Source: Pedococcus bigeumensis
Lineage (GTDB): Bacteria; Actinomycetota; Actinomycetes; Actinomycetales; Dermatophilaceae
Direction: 5' to 3'
DNA: 64,000 nt
Assembly: GCF_006438965.1 (NCBI RefSeq)
Contig: NZ_RCZM01000004.1
Coordinates: 485,608-549,607 of the forward strand
Shown: in pieces, positions 26,736 through 37,709 of the stretch
Layout: every line of letters starts with the position of its first letter
Numbering within the stretch: the stretch's first letter is position 1
The notes under the pieces: generated by a model
Database searches by the model: none
Seen by the model: the letters and a program-made list of their open reading frames with translations, nothing else
Told to the model about the DNA's origin: nothing
Made by a program: the position numbers and the translations under genes

Positions 26736-26846
26736 CTAGGTGCCGCGCGACCTGCGCGAGCCTCGACAGGCGTAGCCCAACCGACTTCCGTGTCGACGGC
26801 ACCCGCCACCGATACGACGCAACACCGCGCACCACGTGGCCGATGG

Positions 26847-26864
26847 GAGAATCTCCGGATTCTC
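26847..26864 (+). promoter_or_regulatory. Hairpin in the rne 5' untranslated region
   Basis: A perfect 7-bp stem (GAGAATC with GATTCTC) and a TCCG tetraloop lie 38 bases before the rne start. RNase E genes are known to be autoregulated through leader RNA in other bacteria; a similar role here is inference. Confidence 0.4.
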
Positions 26865-26902
26865 GGTGTGGCCTTCGCCCGTGGGTGACGGAAGGACGCC
26901 AC

Positions 26903-29900
26903 GTGGCCTCCAACGAAGACCTGTTCACCGCAGACAACGCCTCGCAGGAGTCGGCCGCCGAGAGCGGCGAGAGCGCCCCGGCGCCCGCCCGCAAACGTGC
27001 TCGACGCGCGACCAAGAAGGCGTCCGCGCCGGCACCGGTCGAGTCGTCGGACTCGGCCTCCAGCGAGATCGCGCCGGACGCAGCCTCGGCTCCGGCCGAC
27101 GCGGCTTCGGCCGACGCCGAGTCGGCCGACGCGCCCGCAGCGGCGAAGAAGCCGGCCAGGAAGGCCGCCGCCAAGAAGACCGCGAAGAAGGCCACCGCCA
27201 AGAAGGCGGCTCCGAAGAAGGCCGCCAAGGCGGCCCCGTCGGTCGACGACGAAGCCAGCCCGGAGGCAAGCGCCGACGCCGACGCCGACCTCAGCACGGA
27301 CGCCAGCAGTGACGCTCCGCCTGCGGCTGCTGCCCCGAGGACCCGGTCCCGCAGGGCGAGTCGCGCCACGGCCGAGCCGGTCGTCGCCGAGCCCCTCGAG
27401 GTGCCTGAGGACGACGCCGCCGAGGACGGCGACGCCGAGGACGTGACGCCCGAGGACGAGGCTGCCGCTGAGGCAGCTGCCGCCGCAGCGCCCGCACTCG
27501 GAGTGCTGTTCCAGGCGCCCGACCCCACCGCCGCCCGTCCCACCCGCCGCCGCGCGGCCACGAAGGCCGCGGGCCCGCCCGTGGTCGCCGAGGCTGCATC
27601 CGTGGCCGAGCAGGAGCAGGCCGACGAGAGCACCGAGCAGGACCAGGCGGACGAGACGCCCGCCCCGCGGCGTCGCCGTGGCCGCGGTGCCAAGCAGGTC
27701 AGCGCCAAGCAGGACGGCGGCAGCGCCGACGCCGCCCAGGACTCCACCGGCTCCGAGGACACCTCGCAGGCCGACCGCGCCGAGGACTCGCAGGCCGGTG
27801 ACGACGACTCCGACGGCGGCACCGACGGCGGTCGCCGCCGCCGTCGCCGGGGCGGCAAGGGCCGGGGCCGTGGCCGTGGCCAGTCCGACTCGCAGTTCGA
27901 CTCCGAGGCAGGCACTGGTTCCGACGAGGACGACGACACGTCGTCCGACGGCCCGGACTCCGACGCGAACGACGACCAGGGCGGGGACGGCGACGCGTCG
28001 TCGAGCCGCCGTCGTCGGCGTCGCCGCCGCAGCGGCTCCTCGGCTGAAGGGGACGACCCGCCCGGCACCGTGACGCGGGTGCGTGAGTCGCGTCGCGACG
28101 AGCCGCAGAGCGTCAAGGGCTCGACCCGGCTCGAGGCCAAGAAGCAGCGTCGCCGCGAGGGTCGCGAGGCCGGCCGTCGCCGCACGATCATCACCGAGGC
28201 CGAGTTCCTGGCCCGTCGCGAGAGCGTCGAGCGGGTGATGGTGGTTCGCGAGCGCGAGGGCCGCACCCAGATCGGCGTGCTCGAGGACAACGTCCTGGTC
28301 GAGCACTACGTCTCCCGCGAGACCAACGCCTCCATGGCGGGCAACGTCTACCTCGGCCGGGTGCAGAACGTCCTCCCGTCGATGGAGGCCGCGTTCGTCG
28401 ACATCGGCAAGGGCCGCAACGCCGTGCTGTATGCCGGTGAGGTCAACTGGGATGCCGCGGGCCTGGAGAACAACCAGCCCAAGCGCATCGAGAACGCACT
28501 CAAGTCCGGTGACACCGTCCTCGTGCAGGTCACCAAGGACCCCATCGGCCACAAGGGCGCCCGGCTCACCAGCCAGATCTCGCTGCCCGGCCGTTATCTC
28601 GTCTACGTGCCGGAGGGCTCGATGACGGGCATCTCCCGCAAGCTCCCCGACACCGAGCGGAGCCGCCTGAAGGGCATCCTCAAGGAGGTCGTCCCGGACA
28701 GCGCGGGCGTCATCGTGCGCACCGCCGCCGAAGGAGCCAGCGAGGAGGAGCTGCGTGCCGACGTCGACCGGCTCACCAAGACCTGGGACAAGATCAAGGG
28801 CAAGGCCGACTCCAAGGGCAAGGCCAAGGGCGGCTCACCGTCGCTCGTCCACGGCGAGCCGGACCTCACCGTCCGGGTCATCCGCGACGTCTTCAACGAG
28901 GACTTCACCTCCCTCGTGGTGGCCGGTGACACCGCCTACGGCGAGGTCAGCGACTACCTCGGCGACGTCGCCCCCGACCTCGCCGAGCGGCTCAAGAAGT
29001 GGACCTCCGAGGAGGACCTGTTCACCCACTACCGCGTGGACGAGCAGATCGCCAAGGCCATGGACCGCAAGGTCTGGCTGCCGTCGGGTGGCTCGCTGGT
29101 CATCGACCGCACCGAGGCCATGACGGTCGTCGACGTCAACACCGGCAAGTTCGTCGGCTCCGGGGGCAACCTCGAGGAGACCGTCACCAAGAACAACATC
29201 GAGGCCGCCGAGGAGATCGTCCGCCAGCTCCGGCTGCGCGACATCGGCGGCATCATCGTCATCGACTTCATCGACATGGTGCTGGAGAGCAACCGCGACC
29301 TCGTGGTGCGCCGCCTCCTGGAGTGCCTGGGCCGTGACCGGACCAAGCACCAGGTCGCCGAGGTGACCTCGCTCGGCCTGGTCCAGATGACCCGCAAGCG
29401 GGTCGGCTCCGGCCTGATCGAGGTCTTCTCCGAGAACTGCGAGCACTGCGGTGGCCGCGGGATCATCGTGCACGCCGACCCGGTCGACAGGCCCTCCGGC
29501 GGGGACAGCCGCGACGGTCGGGACAACCGCGACAGCGGCAGCCAGGGTGGCTCCGGTAGCCAGGGCGCCCGCGCCGGTCGCGGTCGTCGCGGGCGGTCCG
29601 GCTCCTCGGTCCCCGAGGCCGAGCCCGCGCCGCAGCACACCCACTCCGGTCCCACCCCGGCCCAGATCGCCGCAGCCGCGCACGCCGCCGCGCTCAAGTC
29701 GGTCGGTGACCACCACGACCACGCCGAGCACGATCACGCCGAGCACGATCACGCCGAGCACGATCACGCCGAGCACGAGTACCCCGAGGTCGCGCAGGTC
29801 GTCGCCCCGGACAGCGCCGACGTCGCAGCCCCCCAGGGCCTCGACCAGGAGCAGCCCGCCTCGGCGCCCGAGCCGGCACCGGAGCCCGCACCCGAGTCCC

Positions 29901-30064
29901 AGCGGGCGCCCGAGCCGATCCGTCAGCAGGCTCCCGAGCCCGTCGCCGCAGCACCCAAGCGGCGCAAGCGTGGCCGCGTCGTGGCCCCGGCCGGACCGCC
30001 CCGCGCGGTCCCCGGCGAGGCCGACGGCGGGCCCTCCGCAGCGGCGACGTCCGACCAGTCCTGA
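26903..30064 (+). CDS. rne: Ribonuclease E/G family endoribonuclease
   Basis: 1053 residues from GTG 26903, five bases after GGAAGGA; an upstream in-frame ATG is less likely. The first 400 residues are charged and low-complexity, with an AKK-repeat stretch near 70-110. An S1 domain starts near 470 ([19 protein letters not shown]), followed by the catalytic DVNTGKFVG (about 743) and VIDFIDM (about 790) and a Zn-link CEHCGGRG (about 845). The tail holds four DHAEH repeats. RNase E/G processes rRNA and decays mRNA. It leads the rne-rplU-rpmA-obg-proB order also seen in mycobacteria. Confidence 0.95.
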   Translation: MASNEDLFTADNASQESAAESGESAPAPARKRARRATKKASAPAPVESSDSASSEIAPDAASAPADAASADAESADAPAAAKKPARKAAAKKTAKKATAKKAAPKKAAKAAPSVDDEASPEASADADADLSTDASSDAPPAAAAPRTRSRRASRATAEPVVAEPLEVPEDDAAEDGDAEDVTPEDEAAAEAAAAAAPALGVLFQAPDPTAARPTRRRAATKAAGPPVVAEAASVAEQEQADESTEQDQADETPAPRRRRGRGAKQVSAKQDGGSADAAQDSTGSEDTSQADRAEDSQAGDDDSDGGTDGGRRRRRRGGKGRGRGRGQSDSQFDSEAGTGSDEDDDTSSDGPDSDANDDQGGDGDASSSRRRRRRRRSGSSAEGDDPPGTVTRVRESRRDEPQSVKGSTRLEAKKQRRREGREAGRRRTIITEAEFLARRESVERVMVVREREGRTQIGVLEDNVLVEHYVSRETNASMAGNVYLGRVQNVLPSMEAAFVDIGKGRNAVLYAGEVNWDAAGLENNQPKRIENALKSGDTVLVQVTKDPIGHKGARLTSQISLPGRYLVYVPEGSMTGISRKLPDTERSRLKGILKEVVPDSAGVIVRTAAEGASEEELRADVDRLTKTWDKIKGKADSKGKAKGGSPSLVHGEPDLTVRVIRDVFNEDFTSLVVAGDTAYGEVSDYLGDVAPDLAERLKKWTSEEDLFTHYRVDEQIAKAMDRKVWLPSGGSLVIDRTEAMTVVDVNTGKFVGSGGNLEETVTKNNIEAAEEIVRQLRLRDIGGIIVIDFIDMVLESNRDLVVRRLLECLGRDRTKHQVAEVTSLGLVQMTRKRVGSGLIEVFSENCEHCGGRGIIVHADPVDRPSGGDSRDGRDNRDSGSQGGSGSQGARAGRGRRGRSGSSVPEAEPAPQHTHSGPTPAQIAAAAHAAALKSVGDHHDHAEHDHAEHDHAEHDHAEHEYPEVAQVVAPDSADVAAPQGLDQEQPASAPEPAPEPAPESQRAPEPIRQQAPEPVAAAPKRRKRGRVVAPAGPPRAVPGEADGGPSAAATSDQS
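29714..29773 (+). repeat. 15-bp tandem repeat encoding DHAEH units in rne
   Basis: Four near-perfect units of CACGATCACGCCGAG encode His/Asp/Glu-rich repeats in the C-terminal tail of the RNase E/G protein. Confidence 0.92.
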
Positions 30065-30249
30065 GCCGTGCGGCATACCGGTGGGTGACCTGCCGGTGTG
30101 CCGCACGACCGCCGGTTTGGTCGGCAAGGCACCTTGCCGGTAATCTTCAGCCTTGGTGCGCCCACCATCCGGCGTCCGCGCGAGCGGGTAGCTGTCGGCT
30201 GGTCCAGACAGAGAGCGCGTGCCGTTTCCGAAGTAGAAGAGAGTTCCAC

Positions 30250-30558
30250 GTGTACGCGATTGTTCGCGCTGGTGGTCGCCAGGAGAAGGTTTCCGTGGGC
30301 GACGTCCTCATCATCGACAAGGTCAGCGGCAAGGCTGGCGACAGCATCGACCTGACCCCCTTGCTAGTTGTCGACGGCTCGACCGTGACCAGCGACGCTG
30401 CCAAGCTCGCCAAGGTCAGCGTCAAGGCTGAGGTCGTCAAGGCCGCCAAGGGCCCCAAGATCACGATCATGAAGTACAAGAACAAGACCGGCTACCGCAA
30501 GCGTCAGGGCCACCGTCAGCACCTGACCCAGGTCAAGATCACCTCGATCGACGCCTGA
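30250..30558 (+). CDS. rplU: 50S ribosomal protein L21
   Basis: 102 residues, standard length. It begins [17 protein letters not shown] and has the conserved [16 protein letters not shown] motif (about 76-91) that contacts 23S rRNA. The GTG start follows AGAAGAGAG. It is followed 37 bases later by rpmA and sits in the conserved L21-L27-Obg order. Confidence 0.98.
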   Translation: MYAIVRAGGRQEKVSVGDVLIIDKVSGKAGDSIDLTPLLVVDGSTVTSDAAKLAKVSVKAEVVKAAKGPKITIMKYKNKTGYRKRQGHRQHLTQVKITSIDA

Positions 30559-30595
30559 GTTTCGGACCAAGAACAAGACATAGGCAGGTACTGAC

Positions 30596-30865
30596 ATGGC
30601 ACACAAGAAGGGTGCGTCCTCGACCCGCAACGGTCGCGACTCGAACGCACAGTTCCTCGGCGTCAAGCGCTTCGGCGGCCAGCTCGTGAACGCGGGCGAG
30701 ATCCTCGTCCGTCAGCGCGGCACGCACTTCCACCCCGGCGAGGGCGTCGGCCGTGGCGGCGACGACACGCTGTTCGCGCTGGTCGCGGGCAACGTCGAGT
30801 TCGGCACGAAGCGTCGGCGCAAGGTCGTCAACATCGTTCCGCTGGAGACCTCGGACGCCAGCTGA
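30596..30865 (+). CDS. rpmA: 50S ribosomal protein L27
   Basis: 89 residues. The start [16 protein letters not shown] is the uncleaved form of L27 that reaches the peptidyl-transferase centre, unlike the Firmicute form with an N-terminal extension. The core [16 protein letters not shown] (about 54-69) is intact. The tail is followed by a strong terminator before obg. Confidence 0.98.
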   Translation: MAHKKGASSTRNGRDSNAQFLGVKRFGGQLVNAGEILVRQRGTHFHPGEGVGRGGDDTLFALVAGNVEFGTKRRRKVVNIVPLETSDAS

Positions 30866-30908
30866 TCTTTCGGTATGCCGCGTGGTCAGCCACGTGACGC
30901 ACCGCACC

Positions 30909-30943
30909 GGAGGGGGCGGGCCCGCAACGGGTCCGCCCCCTCC
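30909..30943 (+). terminator. Terminator after rpmA
   Basis: 16-base arms (30909-30924 with 30928-30943) pair with one wobble around a CAA loop. It separates the ribosomal genes from obg, which has its own -10 element. Confidence 0.8.
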
Positions 30944-30956
30944 GCACGTCCCCGCC

Positions 30957-30962
30957 TAGAAT
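30957..30962 (+). promoter_or_regulatory. -10 element for obg-proB
   Basis: TAGAAT lies 69 bases before the obg ATG and just after the rpmA terminator. Confidence 0.55.
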
Positions 30963-31031
30963 CGAGGGCGGCCACCACCGCACAGCCGGCCACCTCCCAC
31001 GGCGGCCACAGCCAAGAGAATTGAGAGCCCC

Positions 31032-32564
31032 ATGACCACGTTCGTCGACCGCGTCGTGCTGCACGTCGCTGCCGGCGACGGCGGACACGGCGTGGCTTCC
31101 GTTAAGCGCGAGAAGTTCAAGCCGCTCGGCGGTCCCGATGGCGGCAACGGCGGGCGCGGCGGCAACGTCATCCTGCGCGTCGACCCGAACGTCACCACGC
31201 TGCTGGACTATCACCACCACCCCCACCGCAAGGCCACCAACGGCAAGCCCGGCGCCGGTGACGAGCGCAACGGCGCCGACGGTGGCGACCTCGTCCTGGC
31301 CGTGCCCGAGGGCACCGTCGTCAAGGACGGCAGCGGCGAGGTGCTGATGGACCTGGTCGGGCTCGACGGTGAGTTCGTCGTCGCCAAGGGCGGCCGCGGG
31401 GGTCTGGGCAACAAGGCGCTCTCCTCGGCCCGGCGCAAGGCGCCCGGTTTCGCCCTGCTCGGCGAGCCCGGCGACGCCCTCGACATCGTGCTCGAGCTCA
31501 AGTCGCTGGCCGACGTGGCGCTGATCGGCTTCCCGTCGGCGGGCAAGTCCTCCCTCGTGTCGGTGCTGTCCGCCGCACGTCCCAAGATCGCCGACTACCC
31601 GTTCACCACGCTGGTGCCCAACCTCGGGGTGGTGCAGGCCGGAGACGGCCGGTTCACCATCGCCGACGTGCCCGGGCTCATCCCCGGCGCGAGCGAGGGC
31701 AAGGGCCTCGGCCTGGAGTTCCTGCGCCACGTCGAGCGATGCTCGGTCCTCGTGCACGTGATCGACTGCGCGACCCTGGAGCCCGGTCGCGACCCGATGA
31801 CCGACCTGGACGTCATCGAGCGCGAGCTCGCGCAGTACGTGCCGGACGAGACCCTCGGTGGGCGTCCGCTGGCCGAGCGCACCCGGATGGTGGTGCTCAA
31901 CAAGTCCGACGTCCCCGATGCGCAAGAGCTGGCCGACATGGTCAAGCCCGACCTCGAGGCGCGTGGCATCGAGGTGTTCGTCGTCTCGGCAGTGGCCCAC
32001 ACGGGGCTGCGCGAGCTGACCTTCGCCATGGCTCGCCAGGTCAAGGCCGCTCGCGCCGAGATCGAGGCGGCCGCTGCAGCGACCCCGCAGCGCATCGTGA
32101 TCCGGCCCAAGTCGGTCGACGACACCGGCTTCAAGATCATCCGCGAGAACACCCCCGACGGTGAGGTCTTCCGCATCGACGGCGAGCGTCCCACCCGCTG
32201 GGTCCGCCAGACCGACTTCGCCAACGACGAGGCCGTGGGCTACCTCGCCGACCGGCTCGGGCGGGCCGGCGTCGAGCAGGCGCTGTTCGCCGCCGGTGCG
32301 GTCGCCGGAGCCACCGTGCTCATCGGCCCGAAGGACGACGCCGTCATCTTCGACTGGGAGCCCACCCTCATCGCCGGAGCCGAGATGCTCGGTGCCCGTG
32401 GCACCGACCTGCGCCTCGAGCCCGAGGCCCGGCCCACCCGCGACGACAAGCGAGCCGACTACGCCGACCGCCGCGCGGCCAAGAGCGCTGCGCGCGCCGA
32501 GCTGGCCGCCGAGCGTCGGGCCGGCCACTGGGCCACGGCGAAGAACGAGGACACCGAGGAATGA
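31032..32564 (+). CDS. obgE: GTPase Obg/CgtA
   Basis: 510 residues. The Gly-rich OBG fold (about 1-158, [14 protein letters not shown]) precedes the GTPase domain with G1 FPSAGKSS (about 168), G3 DVPGLIPGA (about 213) and G4 NKSD (about 290). A C-terminal OCT domain (about 355-430) and a basic/acidic tail follow, as in actinobacteria. Obg acts in 50S assembly and growth control. It overlaps proB by ATGA. Confidence 0.97.
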   Translation: MTTFVDRVVLHVAAGDGGHGVASVKREKFKPLGGPDGGNGGRGGNVILRVDPNVTTLLDYHHHPHRKATNGKPGAGDERNGADGGDLVLAVPEGTVVKDGSGEVLMDLVGLDGEFVVAKGGRGGLGNKALSSARRKAPGFALLGEPGDALDIVLELKSLADVALIGFPSAGKSSLVSVLSAARPKIADYPFTTLVPNLGVVQAGDGRFTIADVPGLIPGASEGKGLGLEFLRHVERCSVLVHVIDCATLEPGRDPMTDLDVIERELAQYVPDETLGGRPLAERTRMVVLNKSDVPDAQELADMVKPDLEARGIEVFVVSAVAHTGLRELTFAMARQVKAARAEIEAAAAATPQRIVIRPKSVDDTGFKIIRENTPDGEVFRIDGERPTRWVRQTDFANDEAVGYLADRLGRAGVEQALFAAGAVAGATVLIGPKDDAVIFDWEPTLIAGAEMLGARGTDLRLEPEARPTRDDKRADYADRRAAKSAARAELAAERRAGHWATAKNEDTEE

Positions 32565-33685
32565 GCGCGGCCGACCGCCGGGGCGACGTGGCTCGTGCCC
32601 GGCGCCTCGTGGTCAAGGTCGGGTCGTCGAGCCTGACCGACGGTGGGGGAGGCGCGCTCGACGAGCAGCGCCTGGTCGCCCTCGTCGACGTGCTGGCCAC
32701 GCGACGCCTCACCGGCCAGCAGGTCGTGCTGGTGTCCTCGGGTGCCATCGCTGCCGGGATCGCACCGCTCGGGCTGACCAAGCGGCCGGGCGACCTCGCG
32801 ACCCAGCAGGCGGCAGCCAGCGTGGGGCAGGGAGCCCTCGTCGCGGCATACCAGCGGGCCTTTGGCGCCCACGGGCTCACCGTCGGCCAGGTGCTGCTGA
32901 CGGCCGACGACATGACCCGGCGCTCGCACTACACCAACGCCCGCCGCACCCTGGACCGGCTGCTCGAGCTCGGGATCGTGCCGATCGTCAACGAGAACGA
33001 CACGGTGGCGACGCACGAGATCCGGTTCGGCGACAACGACCGCCTCGCCTCGCTCGTCGCGCACCTCGTGAACGCCGACGGACTGGTGCTGCTCACCGAC
33101 GTCGACGCGCTCTACGACGGACCGCCCAGCCGACCAGGCACCAGGCGAGTGCCCACCGTCGTCGGCGGTGAGGGCCTGGACGCGATCTCGATCGGTGGCA
33201 CCGGTTCGAGCGTCGGCAGCGGCGGCATGGTCACCAAGGTCGAGGCGGCCTCGATCGCGAACGCGGCCGGGATCACCACGGTGCTCACCAGCGCGACGCA
33301 GGTCGAGCAGGCGCTCGCCGGCGAGGACGTCGGCACCGTGTTCGTGCCCACCGGTTCTCGCCGTACGTCCCGCAAGCTGTGGCTGGCCCACGCCACCACC
33401 CCGATGGGTCGGCTGCTGCTCGACCCCGGCGCGGTCCGTGCCGTCACCGAGCGGCGCACCTCACTCCTTCCCGCGGGGATCACCGGGGTCGAGGGCACCT
33501 TCTCCGACGGCGACCCCGTGGACCTGTGCACCCCGGAGGGACGGGTGATCGGCCGCGGCCTGGTCAACTACACCTCGGCCGAGCTGCCCGGCATGCTCGG
33601 TCGCTCGACGCGCGAGCTGGCCAAGGAGCTGGGACCCGCGTACGAGCGAGAGGTCATCCACCGGGACGACCTCGTCATCCTCTGA
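32561..33685 (+). CDS. proB: Glutamate 5-kinase
   Basis: 374 residues. The amino-acid kinase domain has [10 protein letters not shown] (about 16-25), the SSGAIAAGI motif (about 62) and [10 protein letters not shown] (about 141-150); a C-terminal PUA domain (about 285-374) completes the long form. It phosphorylates glutamate in the first step of proline synthesis. The ATGA overlap with obg implies co-translation. The next pathway gene, proA, is 5.5 kb downstream rather than adjacent. Confidence 0.96.
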   Translation: MSAADRRGDVARARRLVVKVGSSSLTDGGGGALDEQRLVALVDVLATRRLTGQQVVLVSSGAIAAGIAPLGLTKRPGDLATQQAAASVGQGALVAAYQRAFGAHGLTVGQVLLTADDMTRRSHYTNARRTLDRLLELGIVPIVNENDTVATHEIRFGDNDRLASLVAHLVNADGLVLLTDVDALYDGPPSRPGTRRVPTVVGGEGLDAISIGGTGSSVGSGGMVTKVEAASIANAAGITTVLTSATQVEQALAGEDVGTVFVPTGSRRTSRKLWLAHATTPMGRLLLDPGAVRAVTERRTSLLPAGITGVEGTFSDGDPVDLCTPEGRVIGRGLVNYTSAELPGMLGRSTRELAKELGPAYEREVIHRDDLVIL

Positions 33686-33743
33686 CTCGCCGACGCGAGG
33701 TGGGGCCCCGCCGAGCGCGGCGAGCCGAGCCCGACAACGAGAA

Positions 33744-33778
33744 CGGCGGCCCCTCCGCCACAGGCAGAAGGGCCGCCG
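33744..33778. terminator. Hairpin between convergent proB and nuclease genes
   Basis: A 9-bp stem (CGGCGGCCC with its complement) at 33744-33752 and 33770-33778, placed between two converging genes. Confidence 0.55.
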
Positions 33779-33797
33779 CTACGTCACGGCATCGCCG

Positions 33798-36700
33798 TCA
33801 CGGGATGTTGACCGTGGTGTCGCCCGTCCCGATGTTGGCATCGGTCGCGGTGTCGCGACCCTTGCCACCGTCGAAGCGGTCGGCGCCGGTCCCGCCCGTG
33901 AGCTGGTCGTCGCCCCCGCCGCCCGACAGGGCGTCGTTGCCGGCGTCCCCGAACAGGGCGTCGTTGCCGTTGCCGCCGCAGAGTGCGTCGATGCCGTCGC
34001 CGCCGCGCAGGGTGTCAACACCGTTGTTGCCGATGATGACGTCGACACCGGCGCCACCGGTCAGGGTGTCGGCCTGGTTCGTGCCGACCCGCACCGTGAA
34101 CGTCGTCGTCGAGCTGGCCGACCCGTCGCTCGCGGTCAGCGTGACGACGGCCGTTCCACTGCGCCCCGAGATACTCGTGACCGAGACGGTCCGGGTCGCC
34201 CCGGAGCCGGAGACCACGACGTCGGAGTGGCGAACCAACGCAGTGTTGGACGAGGACGCAGTCACGGTCGGGTTGGCTCCCTCGACGTCAGAGGTCGTCA
34301 CCGAGAGCTGGCCCGCGGTGTCAGTGAGGCACGAGGCGGCGACGATGGCCACCGTCGGGGCGTCGTTGACGGGGGTGACGGTGATGCTGACCGTCGCCGG
34401 CGCGGAGGTGAGCGTCCCGTCGCTGACCGTGTAGGTGAAGCTGTCCGGACCCGAGTAGTCCCCTGCAGGGGTGTAGGTCAGGTTCGGGGCGGTGCCACTC
34501 AGCGTCCCGTGCGCCGGCGATGAAGTGACCGCGTAGGTCAGTGCGTCACCATCGGGGTCGGTCCCGTCGAGGGTGACCGCTGCGGCCGTGTCCTCGGGGG
34601 TCGTGACGGAGACGTCCTTGGCGCTGGGCGCCCGGTTGGGGGTCGTCAGCGCGAGGCCGATGAGCACCGGGTCGTGGTCCGACACCCGGTACTGGTCCGG
34701 CGCGTACAGCGACGCGACCTGGGCCGGGGTCTTGAAGTCCGTGTTGTAGTCCAGCACGGACGGCTCGTCGGAGTTGATGTGGTAGTCCGCGACCCCGGTC
34801 ACCTGCGCGTCGAGCGACGCGGAGGCGAGGGCGTGGTCGAGGTAGCCCCACTGCCCGTCGAACGCGTACGAGTAGGCGTCCGCGCCGAGCCGCGACTTGA
34901 CGAGGTGGACGAAGCCAGCATCCTCGAGGGCCTTGATCGGGTCCTCCATCGCGTAGGAGTTGTAGTCGCCGACGAGCAGCACGTCGCTGTCGCCCGTCTG
35001 CGTCGGGTTGGAGGCCAGCCACTGGGTGAGCTCGTGCACCGCGTTCAGGCGGACCTGGTTGCAGTTGCCCTGCCCATCACCCGCGTCGGGTGCCGTGCAC
35101 GCGCTGCCCTTGCTCTTGAGGTGGTTCACGTTGAGGATGAACCGCTCGCCGCTGGCGTTCTCCTGGAAGGCCTGGGCGACCGTCGCCCGGTTGCGCGGCA
35201 AGGCGTCCCCACCGTTGACGAAGGCGTCGGTGTTGAGGACCGCGGTCGTGCCCACCGGGGTGACCTTGGCCGGCTTGTAGAGCACCCCGATCTTGATCGC
35301 GTCGCCGCCGAGGGCGTCGACCTGGCCGGTCCGGGCGTCGACGTCGACGTAGGCGTAGGAGCCTGCTCCGAGCCGCTCGTTCAGGTGGTCGACGAGGTGC
35401 GCGAGCGCGCTCGTCGGCCCGTAGCCGTCGTTCTCGATCTCGTTCACGCCGACGACGTCAGGGGCGAGTGCCTCGATGGCCGAGACGGTCTTGGGCCACT
35501 GCCGGTCGAACTCGGCCTGGCTGTCTGCTCCGCGGCACTCCATGACCGGGCCGGTGGTGCCGCCCTTGCAGGCCGTGGTGCCGAAGGTGTTGAAGTAGTT
35601 GAGCAGGTTCATGCCGACGGCCCTCAGCGAACCGCCGACGGCCGGGGGTGCGCTCGGTCGTGCGTTGGTCGGCTGGAAGTCCGGGGCACTCCCGCCCAGC
35701 GAGCCGAGCGGGCGGACGCGGTAGGCGTTCGGGCTCGCGGCGTTGCCGCCCCAGGTGTAGGTCAGGACGCCGCTCAGGCCGGTGACCGTGTCACCGCCGC
35801 GCAGCGTGTTGCTGGCCGAGAGGGGCTGTCCACCCCGCCCGAAGACGATCGGGTCGGTGTTCTGTGCCTGGTTGGCGTCGTCGAGGATGATCTTGCGCAG
35901 GTTGTTCTCCGCCTGGAGGGCGAGGGCCGGGGCACCGGGCGCGACGACGTTGGTCGGCTGCTGGAGCCGGCCACCGGCCGCGAGGGTGACCTGGCCGAAG
36001 CGGCCGAGCTGGAAGTGCTCGGTCACCGAGAGCTGCTGCGGGAAGGTGACGAGCATGCCCTCGTACCGCTCGAGCGTGTCTGGCGCGGCGACGGGCAGGG
36101 AGACCTCCGTGGGGGTGACGGTCCCGGTCGTGCCACAACGGGCGACGCCGGTCGTCGAGCTGATCTGGGTCTGGTCCTGGTTCTCAGTGGCTCCGCCGGT
36201 CACCTGGACGACATCGCCGACCGAGACCCGGTTCGCGTTGTCGCCCTCGAAGACGAAGATCGCGTCGGAGGTCGCTGCGTCGCCGTCGCCGGCATCCTGC
36301 AGGTAGAAGCCGCGCAGGTTCGGTGAGGCGCCCTCGTAGTCGCCGACGACGACTCCCTGGACGGTCACCTGGCCGGTGATGCCGGCGGGTCCGGCGGTCT
36401 GGACCGAACCGATGGTCTGGTCCGGCGTCGCGCAGGGGGCGATCGGCGTGACCGTCAGGGCGATCGCGCCGGAGCCGGTCCGGGCCTCGGCGTCGGTGAC
36501 GGTGAACGGCAGGTTCTTGGCGCCGGTGGAGGTCGCGGCGTCGACGGTGGCGGAGACCGAGAAGATGCCGTCTCCGGCCGTGGCGTCGGGAGCGACCCCG
36601 TCATCGAGCAGGGTGGTCGTGGCGGAGCCACCGATGCCCGTCAGGTCGGCGCTCACCGCGAGGCCGGTGCTGTCCGGGTTCGTGCCCGGTGTCGTGTCGA

Positions 36701-37523
36701 CGGTCAGGGTCGTCGTCCCACCCTGGATGACCGAGGCCGGGTCCGCAGCACCGGATCCGGAGGGGTTGGTGGGGGTGCCGCCGGGGACCCCGTGAGGGGT
36801 GATCGACACGTCGTCGATGGCCAGCCCGTCGTCGGAGCCGGTGACGTCCGTCGTGCTCCAGCGCAGGGCGACGGTTCCGCCGGCGGGCACTGACAGGTCA
36901 CCGATGCTGCCGGCCACTGCGGCCTTGTTGGCGGCGGCGTTCCCGTCGAGCGCTCCGGCGGTGCCGCTCGTGACGCGAGAGAACGCGTCGAGGGTGCTGA
37001 GGGGGGTCCAGGTGCCGGTCGTCAGGCTGGTCGCGTCCGTGCTCATGGCGAACGCGAGTCGGTCGGTGCGCGGGGTCGTCGCGCCTCCGAACCGCCACTG
37101 CTCGCTGGCGAATGCGACGTCGAGGGAGGTGATCGTGCCGCCCGTACCGTTGGTGAAGAGGGCGCCGACGGTCGGGGAGTTGCTGCCGCTGTTCAGGCTG
37201 CCGAACGCGCGGTCGGTGGAGCCGGCAGCACCGAAGCTGTAGGTGTCACCGCCCGTGCTGGACCCGGTCCCGGTGGCGTACGACGTGTTGGCTGCCGTGC
37301 CCGACTCGACGAACGTCCAGCCGGCCGGGGTGTCGCTGGCTTCGGTTCCCGTGCCGCTCGAGAGGAGCGTGTCGAAGTTCTGGGTGTATGCCGTGTCGAG
37401 CCCGGTCAACGCCACGCTTCCCGTGGCGCTGGCCGGGGTCGCCACGGCGACCAGTCCGGTGGTGATGAGGGCACATGCTGTGCCTGCGCCGAGGGCGCGC
37501 CGGACGGATCGCGGGTCGATCAT
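33798..37523 (-). CDS. Large secreted ExeM/NucH-type nuclease with Ca-binding repeats
   Basis: 1241 residues. A Sec signal (about 1-33, ending ATPASA) is followed by a choice-of-anchor-like beta domain (about 35-250), an Ig-like region, an OB-like domain (about 370-470) and an endonuclease/exonuclease/phosphatase domain (about 620-960). The latter shows GVNEIENDG (metal Glu), NVNHLKSKG (catalytic His), GDYNSY and SDHDPV. A cadherin-like repeat and C-terminal GGxGxD RTX repeats (about 1150-1230) probably bind calcium. It likely degrades extracellular DNA. ATG 37523 follows AGGAGA. The gene separates proB from proA. Confidence 0.9.
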   Translation of the reverse strand: MIDPRSVRRALGAGTACALITTGLVAVATPASATGSVALTGLDTAYTQNFDTLLSSGTGTEASDTPAGWTFVESGTAANTSYATGTGSSTGGDTYSFGAAGSTDRAFGSLNSGSNSPTVGALFTNGTGGTITSLDVAFASEQWRFGGATTPRTDRLAFAMSTDATSLTTGTWTPLSTLDAFSRVTSGTAGALDGNAAANKAAVAGSIGDLSVPAGGTVALRWSTTDVTGSDDGLAIDDVSITPHGVPGGTPTNPSGSGAADPASVIQGGTTTLTVDTTPGTNPDSTGLAVSADLTGIGGSATTTLLDDGVAPDATAGDGIFSVSATVDAATSTGAKNLPFTVTDAEARTGSGAIALTVTPIAPCATPDQTIGSVQTAGPAGITGQVTVQGVVVGDYEGASPNLRGFYLQDAGDGDAATSDAIFVFEGDNANRVSVGDVVQVTGGATENQDQTQISSTTGVARCGTTGTVTPTEVSLPVAAPDTLERYEGMLVTFPQQLSVTEHFQLGRFGQVTLAAGGRLQQPTNVVAPGAPALALQAENNLRKIILDDANQAQNTDPIVFGRGGQPLSASNTLRGGDTVTGLSGVLTYTWGGNAASPNAYRVRPLGSLGGSAPDFQPTNARPSAPPAVGGSLRAVGMNLLNYFNTFGTTACKGGTTGPVMECRGADSQAEFDRQWPKTVSAIEALAPDVVGVNEIENDGYGPTSALAHLVDHLNERLGAGSYAYVDVDARTGQVDALGGDAIKIGVLYKPAKVTPVGTTAVLNTDAFVNGGDALPRNRATVAQAFQENASGERFILNVNHLKSKGSACTAPDAGDGQGNCNQVRLNAVHELTQWLASNPTQTGDSDVLLVGDYNSYAMEDPIKALEDAGFVHLVKSRLGADAYSYAFDGQWGYLDHALASASLDAQVTGVADYHINSDEPSVLDYNTDFKTPAQVASLYAPDQYRVSDHDPVLIGLALTTPNRAPSAKDVSVTTPEDTAAAVTLDGTDPDGDALTYAVTSSPAHGTLSGTAPNLTYTPAGDYSGPDSFTYTVSDGTLTSAPATVSITVTPVNDAPTVAIVAASCLTDTAGQLSVTTSDVEGANPTVTASSSNTALVRHSDVVVSGSGATRTVSVTSISGRSGTAVVTLTASDGSASSTTTFTVRVGTNQADTLTGGAGVDVIIGNNGVDTLRGGDGIDALCGGNGNDALFGDAGNDALSGGGGDDQLTGGTGADRFDGGKGRDTATDANIGTGDTTVNIP

Positions 37524-37709
37524 GGGGTCTCCTGAGCACTGAAGGTCTGCGGAATCGTCCAAGGGTGCACCCTCGGGCCGCGAAAGTCTGCCCCAAATCG
37601 AGTAATTTTTCGGGAACACCGGATGGCCGCGACGAATCCTTGCCTCAGGCGCCCAGTTGGTGCCCGAATGTGGCTCCGGCCACGCCCTCGTCGGCCGTCC
37701 CCCGGGTGG

